DNA from: Seminavis robusta
Taxonomy: Eukaryota > Bacillariophyta > Bacillariophyceae > Naviculales > Naviculaceae
Length of the DNA: 64,000 nt
Assembly: GCA_903772945.1 (NCBI GenBank)
Contig: CAICTM010000001.1
Span: 186,001 to 250,000, forward strand
Direction: 5' to 3'
The notes under the pieces are model-generated. The model had not been told where the DNA came from. It made no database searches and was given only the letters and a program-made list of their open reading frames with translations. Positions 53,660 to 63,891 of the stretch are shown piece by piece. The position numbers and the translations under genes were made by a program. Every line of letters begins with the position of its first letter. Position 1 is the stretch's first letter.

Positions 53660-56138
53660 TCACAACTTGTTGGCCCCTTGTGTCAGAGTTGCCACCACCT
53701 TTTTGACTTTCTCTGGGTCAGGGACAGTATCCGGGTGTTGCCTAGAGCAGTGAGGAAAAACACACCGGCCAGCAATAATCCACCTGAGACATGTGTTCAT
53801 AGGGAGATCCAAGGTCTTCAAGGTTTGGGGTGGAGTTGATCCTCCATTTTGAAGCAACACACTTAGCCCTTTCTTAGACTTTTCCTCGGGTAGCTGGGCA
53901 AAGAATTCTTGAAAACCACTTGCTTGACGTGGGTTTGGTCCTGCGCCAGTTGGTTCTTTGCGTTTCTTGCTATTGTTGTTCTGACCTCGAGCTCTTTCTC
54001 GATCAAGCTCTCGTCGAAGGCGACGAATCTCAGCATCGTTTTGGGATGTAAAACCCCGGGAACTGCCGACCCCAGTTGCAGTGGAAGCTGAGTGCTCCTG
54101 TGTTGGGGTGGGTTTCAATGCCTTTGGAAGAGCATCAGGGGGGTAACAGGGATTACTCTGCAAGAGAGTGAATGCCTGCTGTGGCACTTGGGATGGAAGC
54201 ATTGGATAGCATGGTTCTGTTTCTTGTCCATCATCGTCAACAAAATCATCAAGTTGATAGGTTCTGGAGAACTCCTCTCGTTCAATTAAGACCAATGTGT
54301 AGATGACTTCGCCGGCTTTCTGGTTGATCCACTGAGGGTTGGCTGCTAGCCCAGGTTGCCACTCTTCGAGTGCCTGTGCCAGCTGTCGAGCATAGGCATG
54401 TAACATTGATCTGGATGCAAATTCAGCTGTGAAGAAAGCAACTCGTTCAATGAACGCCAATAGTCCTGCAATGGTTTTGGGTACTGGAGGCACCTCCCAG
54501 TCCGCTTGGCAGTTGCTTGATTGTTTGACAAATTCATTTGGCTGCCAAATGCAATGAAGTTGCTGTCCAAGTGATGAGCTTCCGCGATGGCTTCCTCAGA
54601 TAGAGCAAGTTGGCCTCCCACGAGGCCACACCACCAGGTTACATCATTTTGGGGAGACGTCAAAATTGCGTCATACATATGCTGTTGAAATGTAGCACTG
54701 TATGCAAATTTGGATAAAAGGTTTTTGGGTGGGCCTCGCGTAAGTTTCGTACCAGGTTGGTAAACCATAGAGCACGATCATGTTTGCAAAGGGCCAATAA
54801 ATTCACCCAGAAACCGTCAATGTGATTCCATGTGGGACTGCGAGTCCAGCCACGGAGACATGTCAGTTTGGCCAAAGTAACAGTTGCAGGAACTTTGGTA
54901 AATGGCTCTGGCAAATCCTCCACCATATTTGAGTCACCCCTATCAGTCGGTGGATGATCAAAGAGATTGCGCCTCGAATCTGCACCAGTTGTGGTGATGG
55001 CAGAGGACTGCTGCTGCTGCTGCTGTTGTGCCGGTGGTGCACGACTGTGCCCTTGGATGGAGTGCTGCTCCTGGGCCTGGCGGGGTTCTTCTGAGGAGTG
55101 ATGCTGCTCCTGACCCAAAGTTGATTCCCTTCTGGTGGAGTGTGACTGCTCCTGGGACTGTTTGTTGGAGGAGGGTTGCTCCTTATTGCTGGCTGGGTCA
55201 TCATTGAGAAGACTCACGGTGGGCTGAAAGGTTGCTTGCATTGCTTTGAGATGGGCAGCAATGAAGGGTTCCTCTAGCTTGACTTTGATTTCTGCTGCAA
55301 TAATGGCGGCCTGACACTGCAGTGGTTCATTGGAGTCTTTGCTAGCCAAGCACCGAATGGTGTTTTGGATGTTGGTTTTCACCAGACGACTGCTGTCACA
55401 GGCCACGGCATACTCCTTGAGACAAGCAATCAACTGGGAAGGTGTCCAGCTTTTGCTGATATCCATAGGATACAGACCATTGGCAACTTTTGCACACCAA
55501 TCTCGACCAATGATGGGGAGAAAAGGGAATGCACCAACGGTCTTGGCAGTTTCATCATCCGTGGCAGCGAAACCTTCTGTGAGCTTGCAGCAAGCATCCC
55601 AAGAAGCAAGCTGTTTGGTTTTCAAACCAAAGAGATCAGCAGGGTCAGCTGTAAGCGTGAGCAAGTCCCGTCCAACCTCGCTCTCAAATCCAGTAAACAA
55701 AATGGGTTTGCCATGATGCTCTTTGATCTGAGCGTTGTCACTATCCTTCCAGTTATCAGGGGCAAAGGTGAAGGAGTGAGTGAGGTGATACTTTTCGCCA
55801 AAAGCATGTAGGATGCAGAACTGCTCTGACTTCTTGGGGTTTTGCTTGTATTCCTCATGGAGTTTGTGGATAGTATCTGCCAAATTGGCAGGATCCTCCA
55901 TAGCAACCGAGTAGAACAACTGAAGAAGTTCAGCAATCTCGGTTGGTGGCTTAGGCTGGTAGACTTGGATATGTTTCATCATGTATCGCTGCTCAGGCTC
56001 CTTGGACATGGTGCTGGTTTTATCGAGACCACTGGCCTTTTTGAACTTCTCCATCATGGTCTTGTGGGAGCTGACCCTCATAGAGGACTTGCTGGACTGG
56101 GTACCTTTGGAGGCAGTGGATCCACTGCGCAACATCAT
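53660..56138 (-). pseudogene. gag-like region of the DIRS/PAT element, frameshifted
   Basis: Three overlapping frames: 56138-54660 (492 residues from the first ATG), 54768-54346 and 54493-53660. The first has a helical, charged capsid-like part and a Gln/His/Ser-rich linker (EQHHSSEEPRQAQEQHS, then a poly-Gln run). The last has a coiled coil (EIRRLRRELDRERARG) and a Cys/His finger-like C-x8-C-x4-C-x3-H in CLRWIIAGRCVFPHCSRQH, a likely nucleic-acid-binding knuckle. The frames follow on from each other with no domain repeated, which suggests one gag gene interrupted by two frameshifts near 54.7 and 54.5 kb. Confidence 0.65.
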
Positions 56139-56492
56139 CTGAGACTGTGTTATGATGGTGAACAAAAAGGGTAGGGGAAAGAAGCTGTGCTTGGTGGCAA
56201 GGTTGGTAGATGATGAAAGTGCTTGGAGCAGCAAAGGTTGGCAGGTGAACTTTCTACTCAGTTCTGATGGACTGAGGCAGAAACTTGTTTTTCAACTGAG
56301 GGAAAACAAATTTCTGAGCACAACTGGGAGAGGAATGAAAGTTGTTTCTGCCTAGTCCAAGCTCAAGTTTCCTTTGGGAGGTCTTGGTTGAAGTTGGTCT
56401 TGCTGGGTTAGCCTGACAATGACTGCTTTTGGGTGGATTTGGCAAGCAAGATCAAACCAGGAGCAAGTACATAAGAACTGATGGGACATTCA

Positions 56493-56600
56493 GACCTGCA
56501 AGGTGGGATGGAACATGTGGTGTTCTGTGACAGCTGGGGATACCAAGACTTGCAAGATGGTATGGAACCTGATGTGTTCTGTGACAGCTGGGGCATCTGG
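56493..56600. repeat. 54-bp tandem duplication
   Basis: Two imperfect copies of a 54-bp unit (GACCTGCAAGGTGGGATGGA at 56493 and GACTTGCAAGATGGTATGGA at 56547), both ending TTCTGTGACAGCTGGGG, in the retrotransposon leader. Confidence 0.8.
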
Positions 56601-56920
56601 AAAGAAGCCTTCTTTGACAGCTGGTTCCTCAGATGGAAAACTGGCTGGGAGATGTGGGAAACTTGATAGAGCTTGTGGGAGCCACTGCGAATGGTTCGAA
56701 GTGGTGAAACTGTTGGGACTGGGCTGGGGGTGGAACAGGTGATGCTGGCTGTAACCACGGCACTGGCTGGTTTGCAGTAGTAGAAGTTCGCTGCAAAAAT
56801 TTTGGCATAGCTTCCGCGTAAATCTGTTGTGGGGCCTTTATGCATTTTCTCAAGGCCGTTGCACTCCACAGATAGTCACAGTCGTTCTGTCCCTCCCCGG
56901 AAAAGGGAGTCTCTTGGAGT

Positions 56921-57297
56921 ACAGGACCGTCCGACGGTTTTCGCTCAGGTTTTAAAAAAACTCAAAATTTTGCAGTTGAAACATTCCCTTAAACATTCCC
57001 TTAAAACATTCCCTTAAATCCTTAACATTCCCTTAACATTCCCTTAAATCAACATTCCCTTAACAACATTCCGTTAACGCTTCGAAACATTCCTCTAAGC
57101 CTTCATGTAAACCCCATAGAACATTCCCTTAAAAAAAAGAACATTCTCTTAAATAAACATTCCCTTAAAACATTCCCTTAAATCCTCAACATTCCCTTAA
57201 CATTCCCTTAAAGCTTCAACATTCCCTTAACATTCCCTTAACCAGAACCACCATTTGAGCAGTTTTTAAACCTGAGCAAAAACCGTCGGACAGTCCA
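56921..57297. mobile_element. Short inverted-repeat (MITE-like) element
   Basis: Terminal inverted repeats of about 40 bp: CCGTCCGACGGTTTTCGCTC at 56926 onwards and the inverse, GAGCAAAAACCGTCGGACAG, at about 57273-57292. The interior of about 290 bp is an AACATTCCCTTA tandem array with no coding capacity. Total about 375 bp. Its absence from the opposite arm of the larger inverted repeat suggests it inserted after that repeat formed. Confidence 0.7.
56976..57245. repeat. AACATTCCCTTA tandem array
   Basis: About 20 units of AACATTCCCTTA or slightly longer variants (ACATTCCCTTAAATCCTCA, ACATTCCCTTAAAGCTTCA), all within the MITE-like element. Confidence 0.92.
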
Positions 57298-57756
57298 GTC
57301 CACCCAGGATCAACTGTTGGTCACTAAAGGTTTTAGCATGCGGTGCTCTTGCTCTCCCTAGAGCAACAGATACCTCTTGATATCACTGTGGAGTGGTGGG
57401 TAGATCAGCCTTGGAATCATGATTCATGGTAATGCATGGGTGGTAGTAGTAGTACATGCTTGCGTCGGTAGTAGTAGTACACATGTACAGTCAGTTAGAG
57501 CACCTTTTTTCTTCTTTTTCGGTGAGGTTGCTCGTATTCGAGAAATACTACGATTGGTCTGTGCATGATTGTATTCACTTCATTCTCTCAGCCAGCATTC
57601 ATGGAGTGCATGGTCTACTTTGTGCTTGCGACTTCACGAAGATGACGATAGTGGACAGGGGTGTCTACTATACTACTTTTGCAACAAAGCCACTATTCAA
57701 ACCTGATCTGGTCCAAACGGGCATTACCACTGCGACCGCAGCGGTCTAGTTGGTCT

Positions 57757-58015
57757 ATAGAAAAAGTCTCAGCACTGTACTGTGGCTCTATTAGCCATTC
57801 TGTAGGTTACATTTCCACCATTGCTCTTCATGGTGCTGTTGGAAGAAGGAAAAAGTCTCAGCACTGTACTGTGGCTCTATTAGCCATTCTGTAGGTTACA
57901 TTTCCACCATTGCTCTGGTGCGTTGGAAGAAGGAATGAGTCCTCTTCAAGAGGAGAGAGGCTCTCGTTCCTTTTTCTTTCTTTAGACGCACACTTGCCTC
58001 TACTTTATGCTCTCG
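57757..58015 (-). repeat. A1 repeat of split direct repeats, with internal duplication
   Basis: Direct match of A2 (49228-49415). Its first 89 bp are duplicated in tandem (GAAAAAGTCTCAGCACTGTA at 57760 and 57849). Confidence 0.82.
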
Positions 58016-58076
58016 GAGCGTTTTCAGTTTTTGGTGTGCAGAATTTATTTTTATTCACGACCACTTTCTAAAAGTA

Positions 58077-58555
58077 TTAAGGGGGTTTTAGAGAAGGGAA
58101 ATTATCTGCGGAAGCCAGCCGGGGCCAGGCGTAAACAAAGAACAGTCGAAATTCAGGACTAGGTTCTGTGGGATCAGGGGCAAGAAATTGAGGACCATTA
58201 CGGGGGGCAAAGGGTTTGGCTTTGCGGGATCCACGGAGACATAAATGGGTAGCTTTCACAAGGGCAATTGAGATACGGGTCTGCATGAAGAACATCATTT
58301 CAGAGTAGGAAAATTGAGTTTTGGAGGCAGTAGCAGAAGCAAGGCGTTGTAAGAGAGTCTTGGCTTGAGGGGCAAGCATGCCATCCACTGAAACAACATA
58401 GGGGTGGAAGGAAGCGCGATTGGAGTCGCACACTTCTTTATATTTGGAAATTTTGTCGCGTTCTTGTTGAGTTAACACGTTGATGGGATCTTTATTTCGG
58501 TAAGAGGCACAGTCCAGATCAGTGACACGTACGTCGTAGAACCATACTATTAATA
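58077..58555 (-). pseudogene. C-terminal fragment of a non-LTR-type reverse transcriptase
   Basis: The frame reads FYDVRVTDLDCASYRNKDP...LTQQERDKISKYKEVC...FHPYVVSVDGMLAPQAKTLLQRLA...MQTRISIALVKATHLCLRGSRK. This is the conserved segment after the reverse transcriptase domain in many stramenopile retroelements (pattern VRVTD...YR-x-x-DP...SVDG...EAK-x-LLKRLA...R-x-SIA-x-x-RATH-x-CLRGSR). The catalytic domain itself is absent and the stretch begins abruptly near 58555, so this is a remnant. It is independent of the DIRS/PAT element on its left. Confidence 0.72.
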
Positions 58556-58861
58556 GTAGACCTACACTAATGATGAGTGTCGCTGATCAATGGCTCGATC
58601 GATCGCTGCCTTAGAACTCTAAAAGAATTCAATGGACGTTGAACTGCCGCTTCGCACGGTAACAACCATGCAGCTTGACCCCATGCATGGAGCACCGCTA
58701 ATTGACTGGCTTGTTCCCGCTGTTCTAAATGAATGATTCAATCAACGCTAAAAAACTCGCAAACACATAGCACGAGCTACCGTCGAAAGTTTTCTCATTC
58801 TCCGCTGAATAGTTTTCTATTCTTGTCCATCTGTTTTAATTTTTTGAAAATTTTGTCAACC

Positions 58862-60515
58862 ATGTCAACCATGTTGTGGATTTTCAATATCCTGCTGTGT
58901 ATCATTCTGGCAATGCTTGTCACATCAGCCGATGGTACTGATGGTACAGATGGTACCAGTGAACCCCAAAAGTATGCACTCCACATGATTGACATGAATG
59001 AGGAGCATCGCCGGTTGGTTCCCATCAGTGGATATGTCACATATGGAGGAAATCTCGTCGGGGATACCGAGAATGGAAAGTTTGGATTGTCTGTGGCCAT
59101 GGACGAGACAGGGACAACAATAGTGGTCTATGAAGAAGGTACTGGCATTGTTCGAGTCTACGAGAATGCTGCCAATGGATGGACTCCAAAAGGTCAAGTC
59201 TTGACAGGTTTTCCTATTCGTCCTGGCAATGTTGGTCGTACAGTTGCAATATCGAGTGATGCTAGCATTGTTGCTGTCAGCTCTCGTACCGGTATCGCGG
59301 AAGTTGTTGAGGTGCTCCACTACAACACAAGCACAGAGATGTGGTCTCAAAGAGGCAGTACAATTCAAGGTACTGAGTTGGATGGATCGCCAATTTATTC
59401 CTTTGGTTTTTCCATTTCTCTGTCAGCAGATGGAAACAAAATTGCAATTGGGGCTCCGTATTATCGTAGCCCAAACGAATTCAACAACCTTGGCTTTGCA
59501 ACAACCTACTTCTGGAACAGCACTGACTGGGAGCGTCAGACATATCGTGATAACGACGTCAACTTAGCCATTGTTTCTGGACTCTATGGAGACATTTTTT
59601 TTGGAGATTTAGGGAGGTCTGTATCACTCTCTGGAGATGGCAGCTGGTTTGCTGTTGGAATTCCGGGATCTGGAATCTCTGACAATGAGGGCACAAAAAC
59701 TGGTGAATGCCGTGTTTACAACATTGATGGCTTAATAATCGATCAAGTTTTTGTTACTGGTGGAGCTGTGTTTGGGTCCACTGTCCGTGACCTTTTTGGC
59801 GAGTCGGTGGCTCTAAGCTATGATGGAAGCATCATTGCAGTTGGGTCTCCTGGGCATGATGGAGATGTCAGTGGAGATATAGGTAAGGTGCAAGTCTTTG
59901 AAAGAATCAATGAATTATGGCTCCAATTGGGAAGGTAAGCATTCATTGAGGACTGTGAAATGTGCATGCTGCATGATCTTTTTGAAAATCTGACTCTACT
60001 GCCCCTGCCCCTGTGGCTTGTGATACATACATAGCGATCTCATTGGGGATGAACAAGATGATCAATTTGGGTCCTCCGTTGATTTATCCAATGATGGCAA
60101 AACCCTTGTGGCTGGGTCTGCACGCAGTTTCTTCTCGTCAGTTACTATTCCTGGTTACTGTCGCATCTACAAGTTTGATGGCACTGATTGGGTCCTTCAA
60201 GAGATCAGCAGGGCCCAAGGTTTTGATATTGATGGATTTAGGGAACGTGATGGTTTGGGATGGAGTGTTGCTGTTTCCGGTGATGGGACAAAAGTCCTTG
60301 TTGGAGCACCTTTCTACAATGGTCCTGACATACAGAATGGACTTGTCCAAATGTGGGGACAAACTGACTTTCCCACATTTTCTCCCATCCTGAATCCATT
60401 GCCTCAAGTTGGAAACCTGGGCACTGGTGGAAGTCCCGAACAGACCAGTTTGGTTAGTAGGGCGTTCACGTGGTGGCAGGATGCAGTTGCCTATTTGGAA
60501 GGTTTCTTTGTTTAA
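58862..60515 (+). CDS. Secreted FG-GAP/beta-propeller protein
   Basis: Two exons, 58862-59934 and 60035-60515, with a 100-nt intron (GTAAGC...ATAG) restoring LGSDLIGDEQDDQFGSSVDLS. The product is 517 residues from the ATG that gives a clean signal peptide (MLWIFNILLCIILAMLVTSA); an ATG at 58733 would add 43 residues. Six or more blades repeat FG-x-S-(V/I)-x-LS-x-DG-x-x-(I/V)-A-(V/I)-G-x-P, as in GKFGLSVAMDETGTTIVV, YSFGFSISLSADGNKIAIG, FGESVALSYDGSIIAVGSP and LGWSVAVSGDGTKVLVGAP. A GTDGTDGT run follows the signal peptide. No membrane anchor is seen at the C-terminus, unlike integrin alpha chains. Probable cell-surface or frustule-associated binding protein; ligand unknown. Confidence 0.75.
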
Positions 60516-61111
60516 TTGATGTGGTTTTGAATGGTTGTCAAGGTGTTTCCTGCTATAGCTTCAAAGGGCAGGGGAAGCTGCCCTTCTTAATTAAGTCTTC
60601 ATGTTCCAACTAGGCATAAAAGTTGTATTTTAACTCAATTTGTTGTCACCCCTGACCCCCGAACCTGGCTAGGCCTCGTCCCAAATTCTGCCTCTTCTTC
60701 TTTGCCTAAGGCTGGCTCCCTGCTGTCGTGGCTTCTGTAGGGAAAACTTCCCTATCTCGTGCTGGGGCACTCCAGTGTGGTAGCAAATCTGGCAACTCGT
60801 ACATGTATGCATAGCTAACTATAGCTCTAGCTAGGTCCGTCGATCTGAAATTGCCGCCCAGCCGGTTTAGTTTGGAAGCGTGACCAAAATTTCCCGCGGG
60901 AGTTGCGTTCGCCCGCCCTCGTCATTTTTTTGGCTGGCCGTTGCAGCATTTTTCGGCCGAAAGATCTATTGCAGCATCCACATTCATTCCAAGTCGCGAT
61001 GAAACATTTTTGCATTTCAACTGCCATCGATCACCAAGTTCGCTGAGCTTAGTGGATATCAATGCGCTTCTTTGTTCGACATCTTGAAGAAAGGAAAAAG
61101 AGCGTGAAGCA
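60516..61111. other. Intergenic, nothing recognised
   Basis: About 600 bp between two plus-strand genes, with no frame of protein character. Confidence 0.5.
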
Positions 61112-63076
61112 ATGTATGATCCATGGCGCTCCCGCAGTGGTGCAAACAGCGTCGAAGACGATGAGATGGTCACCATAATCGGTGCCTTTGACCTGACGGA
61201 CGCCGCCAGTGTCTACGATGAACCGCAAAGCCTGTACGAAGGTCTTATGTCTTATGGGGATGTCTTGCCGGCATCTGATTCCAGTGCTAGCTCCAGTAGC
61301 CACTTCTACATGGACTTGACGCGTCTGGGAACGTACCTGGATGAACCGAGCGAAACAACCCCGACCAGCCCACCCCAATTCTACGAGGGATTCTATCATT
61401 CCAACAGTCAGTATCGTCCAATTCTGACACCAACTCCACCGACGCCAATCCCCGAGTTTCAAGTCTTTGATTTGACCTGCTTTGTCGACGATGCAGCGTC
61501 GCGCGGGTCCATCGTGACTCCTCCTGCGGGACCACAACGAGTAGCACAGCAAGCCCGGAACTTTGGAACGCCCGTATCCTTTTACAAAGCAAAACCGCAA
61601 ACTCGAGTGTTATACAGTTTGGCATCACCTAGTCAAGACTATCAGGAAGTGATTGCTGCTGAATACTGCTCCGATTATTATCCAGAGATTCATGGCGAGA
61701 CGGAAACGGCCATCGAGGAGGTGCGGGAATCAGAAGTGGTGGTCCTTCCTGTCTCTCAGGAAGCATCAGAGGAGAATTCCACCATTCACTTGACTGATTT
61801 TTCTAGAAGTAGTGGATGGCCCGGCCAATCTGAGGATTACTATCCGTTTTCCTCCTGCAACAACAGCATTGTCAGCCGCGGCGGCGTTGGCTCAACTATG
61901 ACCAATGATCTATTTGCAATTGACTGTCAAAAGCAGTTACCCATTGATACCTGTGATGATCAAATGTTTGATCAGCTTTGTCGAGGCCATCAACCGGCAG
62001 ATACCAGCACCGTGGCGGTAAAGAAGAAGGAGAAGCAAAAATGGAAGAAGAAGGTGGATCCCAATATTACCCGCAGGGACCGGCAAGAAATTCGCAGCTG
62101 TGGCACATTACCACCACCCAACGACAACGACCGGCGATCCAAAAGTAATCGAAAGTCGTCGAGTCATCAAACTGAGCAATCGAGAAAGAAGGCGGCTGCT
62201 GTTGAAAAAAAGCTGCAACTACAAAAGCAGCAACAGCGGAACGCAAATCGAAGCAAATCCTTTCACGAGTTGCCAACGGTGATACCAGATAGTGCCCCCC
62301 TCAAGATCCGGCAGAACAGCACTACGAGTGACGATGACGAAGCTCCGTTCCGGCATGATTCCAACCAAAGTCATACCGAGGCTGGCATTCTTGATGATCG
62401 CAAGTCCGTGTCATCGTCATCAGCCGACTCGGAGGGTACGTCCACCACGGAAGACTGCTCGGAGTACGACGTACTCGATTGTCGTGAGTGGATGGGGAAC
62501 TTTATCAATGACCTGTTTGATCAAGATGAAAGCAAGGCCATTTTCTATGCGAGCAGCATTGCGGAGCGACATCACATTCCAACCGACCGAGCCAGGAAAC
62601 CGCAAGAAGACTCGGACAGCAAGAAGAAAAAGAAAGGTTCCCTCCTGGGAGACTACATGGCCATTAAGGACTATTGTCATTATGTCCTGAATAATCTTGA
62701 CTTGGCAGAGGTGGTGGAAAACATTGACGCGGGCGTGTATGACAATCGTTTGGATGACTTTCTGGAGGACATTGAGCTTTGCCTGGAAGATTCCATTGAC
62801 AAGTATGAGACTTTCCTGGAACATGAGGCTCGCAAGTGGTACAGCAAACACAAGGACGATGGAAGCGTCCACACTCAGCAACGCCACAAGGAGTTGAGGC
62901 TACTGGCGGGCGATGAGTTGATGAAACAGCTGGAGACTGACTTCAAAATGCAGCTATTGGATCATTTTTGTGACCAGATTTCGAGGCAAAAGCAACAGCA
63001 GAAGAAACCACGACGCAACTTGGCTGCCCGCAGGAAAGCCCAACGGGAAAGGACTTGGTGCGGAGCAGGAATGTGA
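61112..63076 (+). CDS. Large orphan protein with basic/acidic low-complexity centre
   Basis: A 654-residue protein without introns that I do not recognise. Residues 1-300 are acidic, Ser/Thr/Tyr-rich and aromatic in patches. Around 305-390 there is a very basic Lys/Arg/Gln segment (VKKKEKQKWKKKVDP, SRKKAAAVEKKLQLQKQQQ), likely a nuclear signal or nucleic-acid contact. Residues 420-455 are Ser/Asp/Glu-rich. The C-terminal 180 residues look folded and helical (DCREWMGNFINDLFDQDES...AEVVENIDAGVYDNRLDDFLEDIELCLEDSIDKYETFLEHEARKW), ending in another basic tail (RRNLAARRKAQRER). The next gene starts with a similarly composed N-terminus. Confidence 0.65.
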   Translation: MYDPWRSRSGANSVEDDEMVTIIGAFDLTDAASVYDEPQSLYEGLMSYGDVLPASDSSASSSSHFYMDLTRLGTYLDEPSETTPTSPPQFYEGFYHSNSQYRPILTPTPPTPIPEFQVFDLTCFVDDAASRGSIVTPPAGPQRVAQQARNFGTPVSFYKAKPQTRVLYSLASPSQDYQEVIAAEYCSDYYPEIHGETETAIEEVRESEVVVLPVSQEASEENSTIHLTDFSRSSGWPGQSEDYYPFSSCNNSIVSRGGVGSTMTNDLFAIDCQKQLPIDTCDDQMFDQLCRGHQPADTSTVAVKKKEKQKWKKKVDPNITRRDRQEIRSCGTLPPPNDNDRRSKSNRKSSSHQTEQSRKKAAAVEKKLQLQKQQQRNANRSKSFHELPTVIPDSAPLKIRQNSTTSDDDEAPFRHDSNQSHTEAGILDDRKSVSSSSADSEGTSTTEDCSEYDVLDCREWMGNFINDLFDQDESKAIFYASSIAERHHIPTDRARKPQEDSDSKKKKKGSLLGDYMAIKDYCHYVLNNLDLAEVVENIDAGVYDNRLDDFLEDIELCLEDSIDKYETFLEHEARKWYSKHKDDGSVHTQQRHKELRLLAGDELMKQLETDFKMQLLDHFCDQISRQKQQQKKPRRNLAARRKAQRERTWCGAGM

Positions 63077-63891
63077 TTCATTCAATCGCTACTAGTAGGC
63101 TAAAGTCGTTGCTTGCGGCTATACCGGTATATACGGAACAGACAACTATATAATGTGCTTCTTTTTGTACTAAAAAGTCTGCTAGTAGCACGTTTCAGTG
63201 CACAATGTACCGGTACACTGAGGCAATTATCGCTGACCTATCGTCTATACCAAACTTCAAGATCTTTGTCCGTGACTGCGCTCTGGTTCAGGCAAAGACA
63301 GCTACTAGACTTACCGATTGTATTAACCCTGTTCAGCACCTTCTGCTAGCTATACGGTATGGCATCACCTTTAGTCAAGGGCGCCTTTGTTTGCAGCTAT
63401 TTAATTGCTCGCGTTTCATCCAGCCCATGGTCTTGTAAACGCCGCGAAAGAAATGAATGCGAAAGATGTGGCTCGTTACCAGAGCGTACATCTTCGACCC
63501 GCTTGGAACCTGAAACGCCGAGGGTGCACGTAGCTGGCGTGGCCTTTACTCTTACGACTATAGCCAAGTGTGTCTGGGGTGAGCGGCGTCAAAAAAATGC
63601 CGTTGGCGTGCGTTGACTTGTTTGTGTGTTGCTTTTTCCGCACCTCAACTGCCTGAAGGCGCAACTTTTGGTTCCTTGTTGTTGCCGGGCAAAGAACCAA
63701 CAGTCGTTTGGTCTTGTATTCGAATAAGCCTGTGAGAGGACACCCAACAAAAAGAAAGTGGACGAAACAAAGGGAAAGACTGAGCAGTGGCTGTGGGCTG
63801 CGGCGCCGTTGTCACCATCATTTTGCAGCAACGGTATTCGCAGACCTCAGGTGTGTCTAGCTAGTCTTTGCGAGACGTCTGTGCCACCAAG
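63077..63891. other. Intergenic, nothing recognised
   Basis: Frames below 90 codons only. ATACCGGTATATAC (about 63121) and GTACCGGTACACTG (about 63208) are local palindromic words. Confidence 0.5.

Larger units (their letters stand above)
56785..57750. repeat. Right arm of the long diverged inverted repeat
   Basis: Partner of 45391-45950. Best-conserved parts are 57728-57745 and 56785-56900, and short words match between them. The 56921-57297 element interrupts this arm only. Confidence 0.6.
49131..58015 (-). mobile_element. DIRS/PAT-class tyrosine-recombinase retrotransposon with split direct repeats, degenerate
   Basis: Read on the minus strand, the order is A1 (58015-57757), leader with an inserted short element, gag-like frames (56138-53660), a Pro/Lys-rich frame and RT-RNase H (53539-50914), tyrosine recombinase (about 50930-49901), B1, A2, B2. 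A1-ORFs-B1-A2-B2 is the known arrangement of PAT/Kangaroo/Ngaro-type elements, which integrate through a circular intermediate using the recombinase and so lack an integrase. At least five frameshifts separate the coding parts, so this copy is probably inactive. The exact outer ends are uncertain by tens of bases. Confidence 0.75.

Noticed and set aside
52706-56138. Separate host genes for the gag-like and Pro/Lys-rich frames
   Set aside because: They are collinear with RT and recombinase, share one strand and lie between the A repeats; treated as element parts.
57456-57749. 97-codon plus-strand frame
   Set aside because: Falls inside the inverted repeat arm of the retrotransposon leader; no domain.
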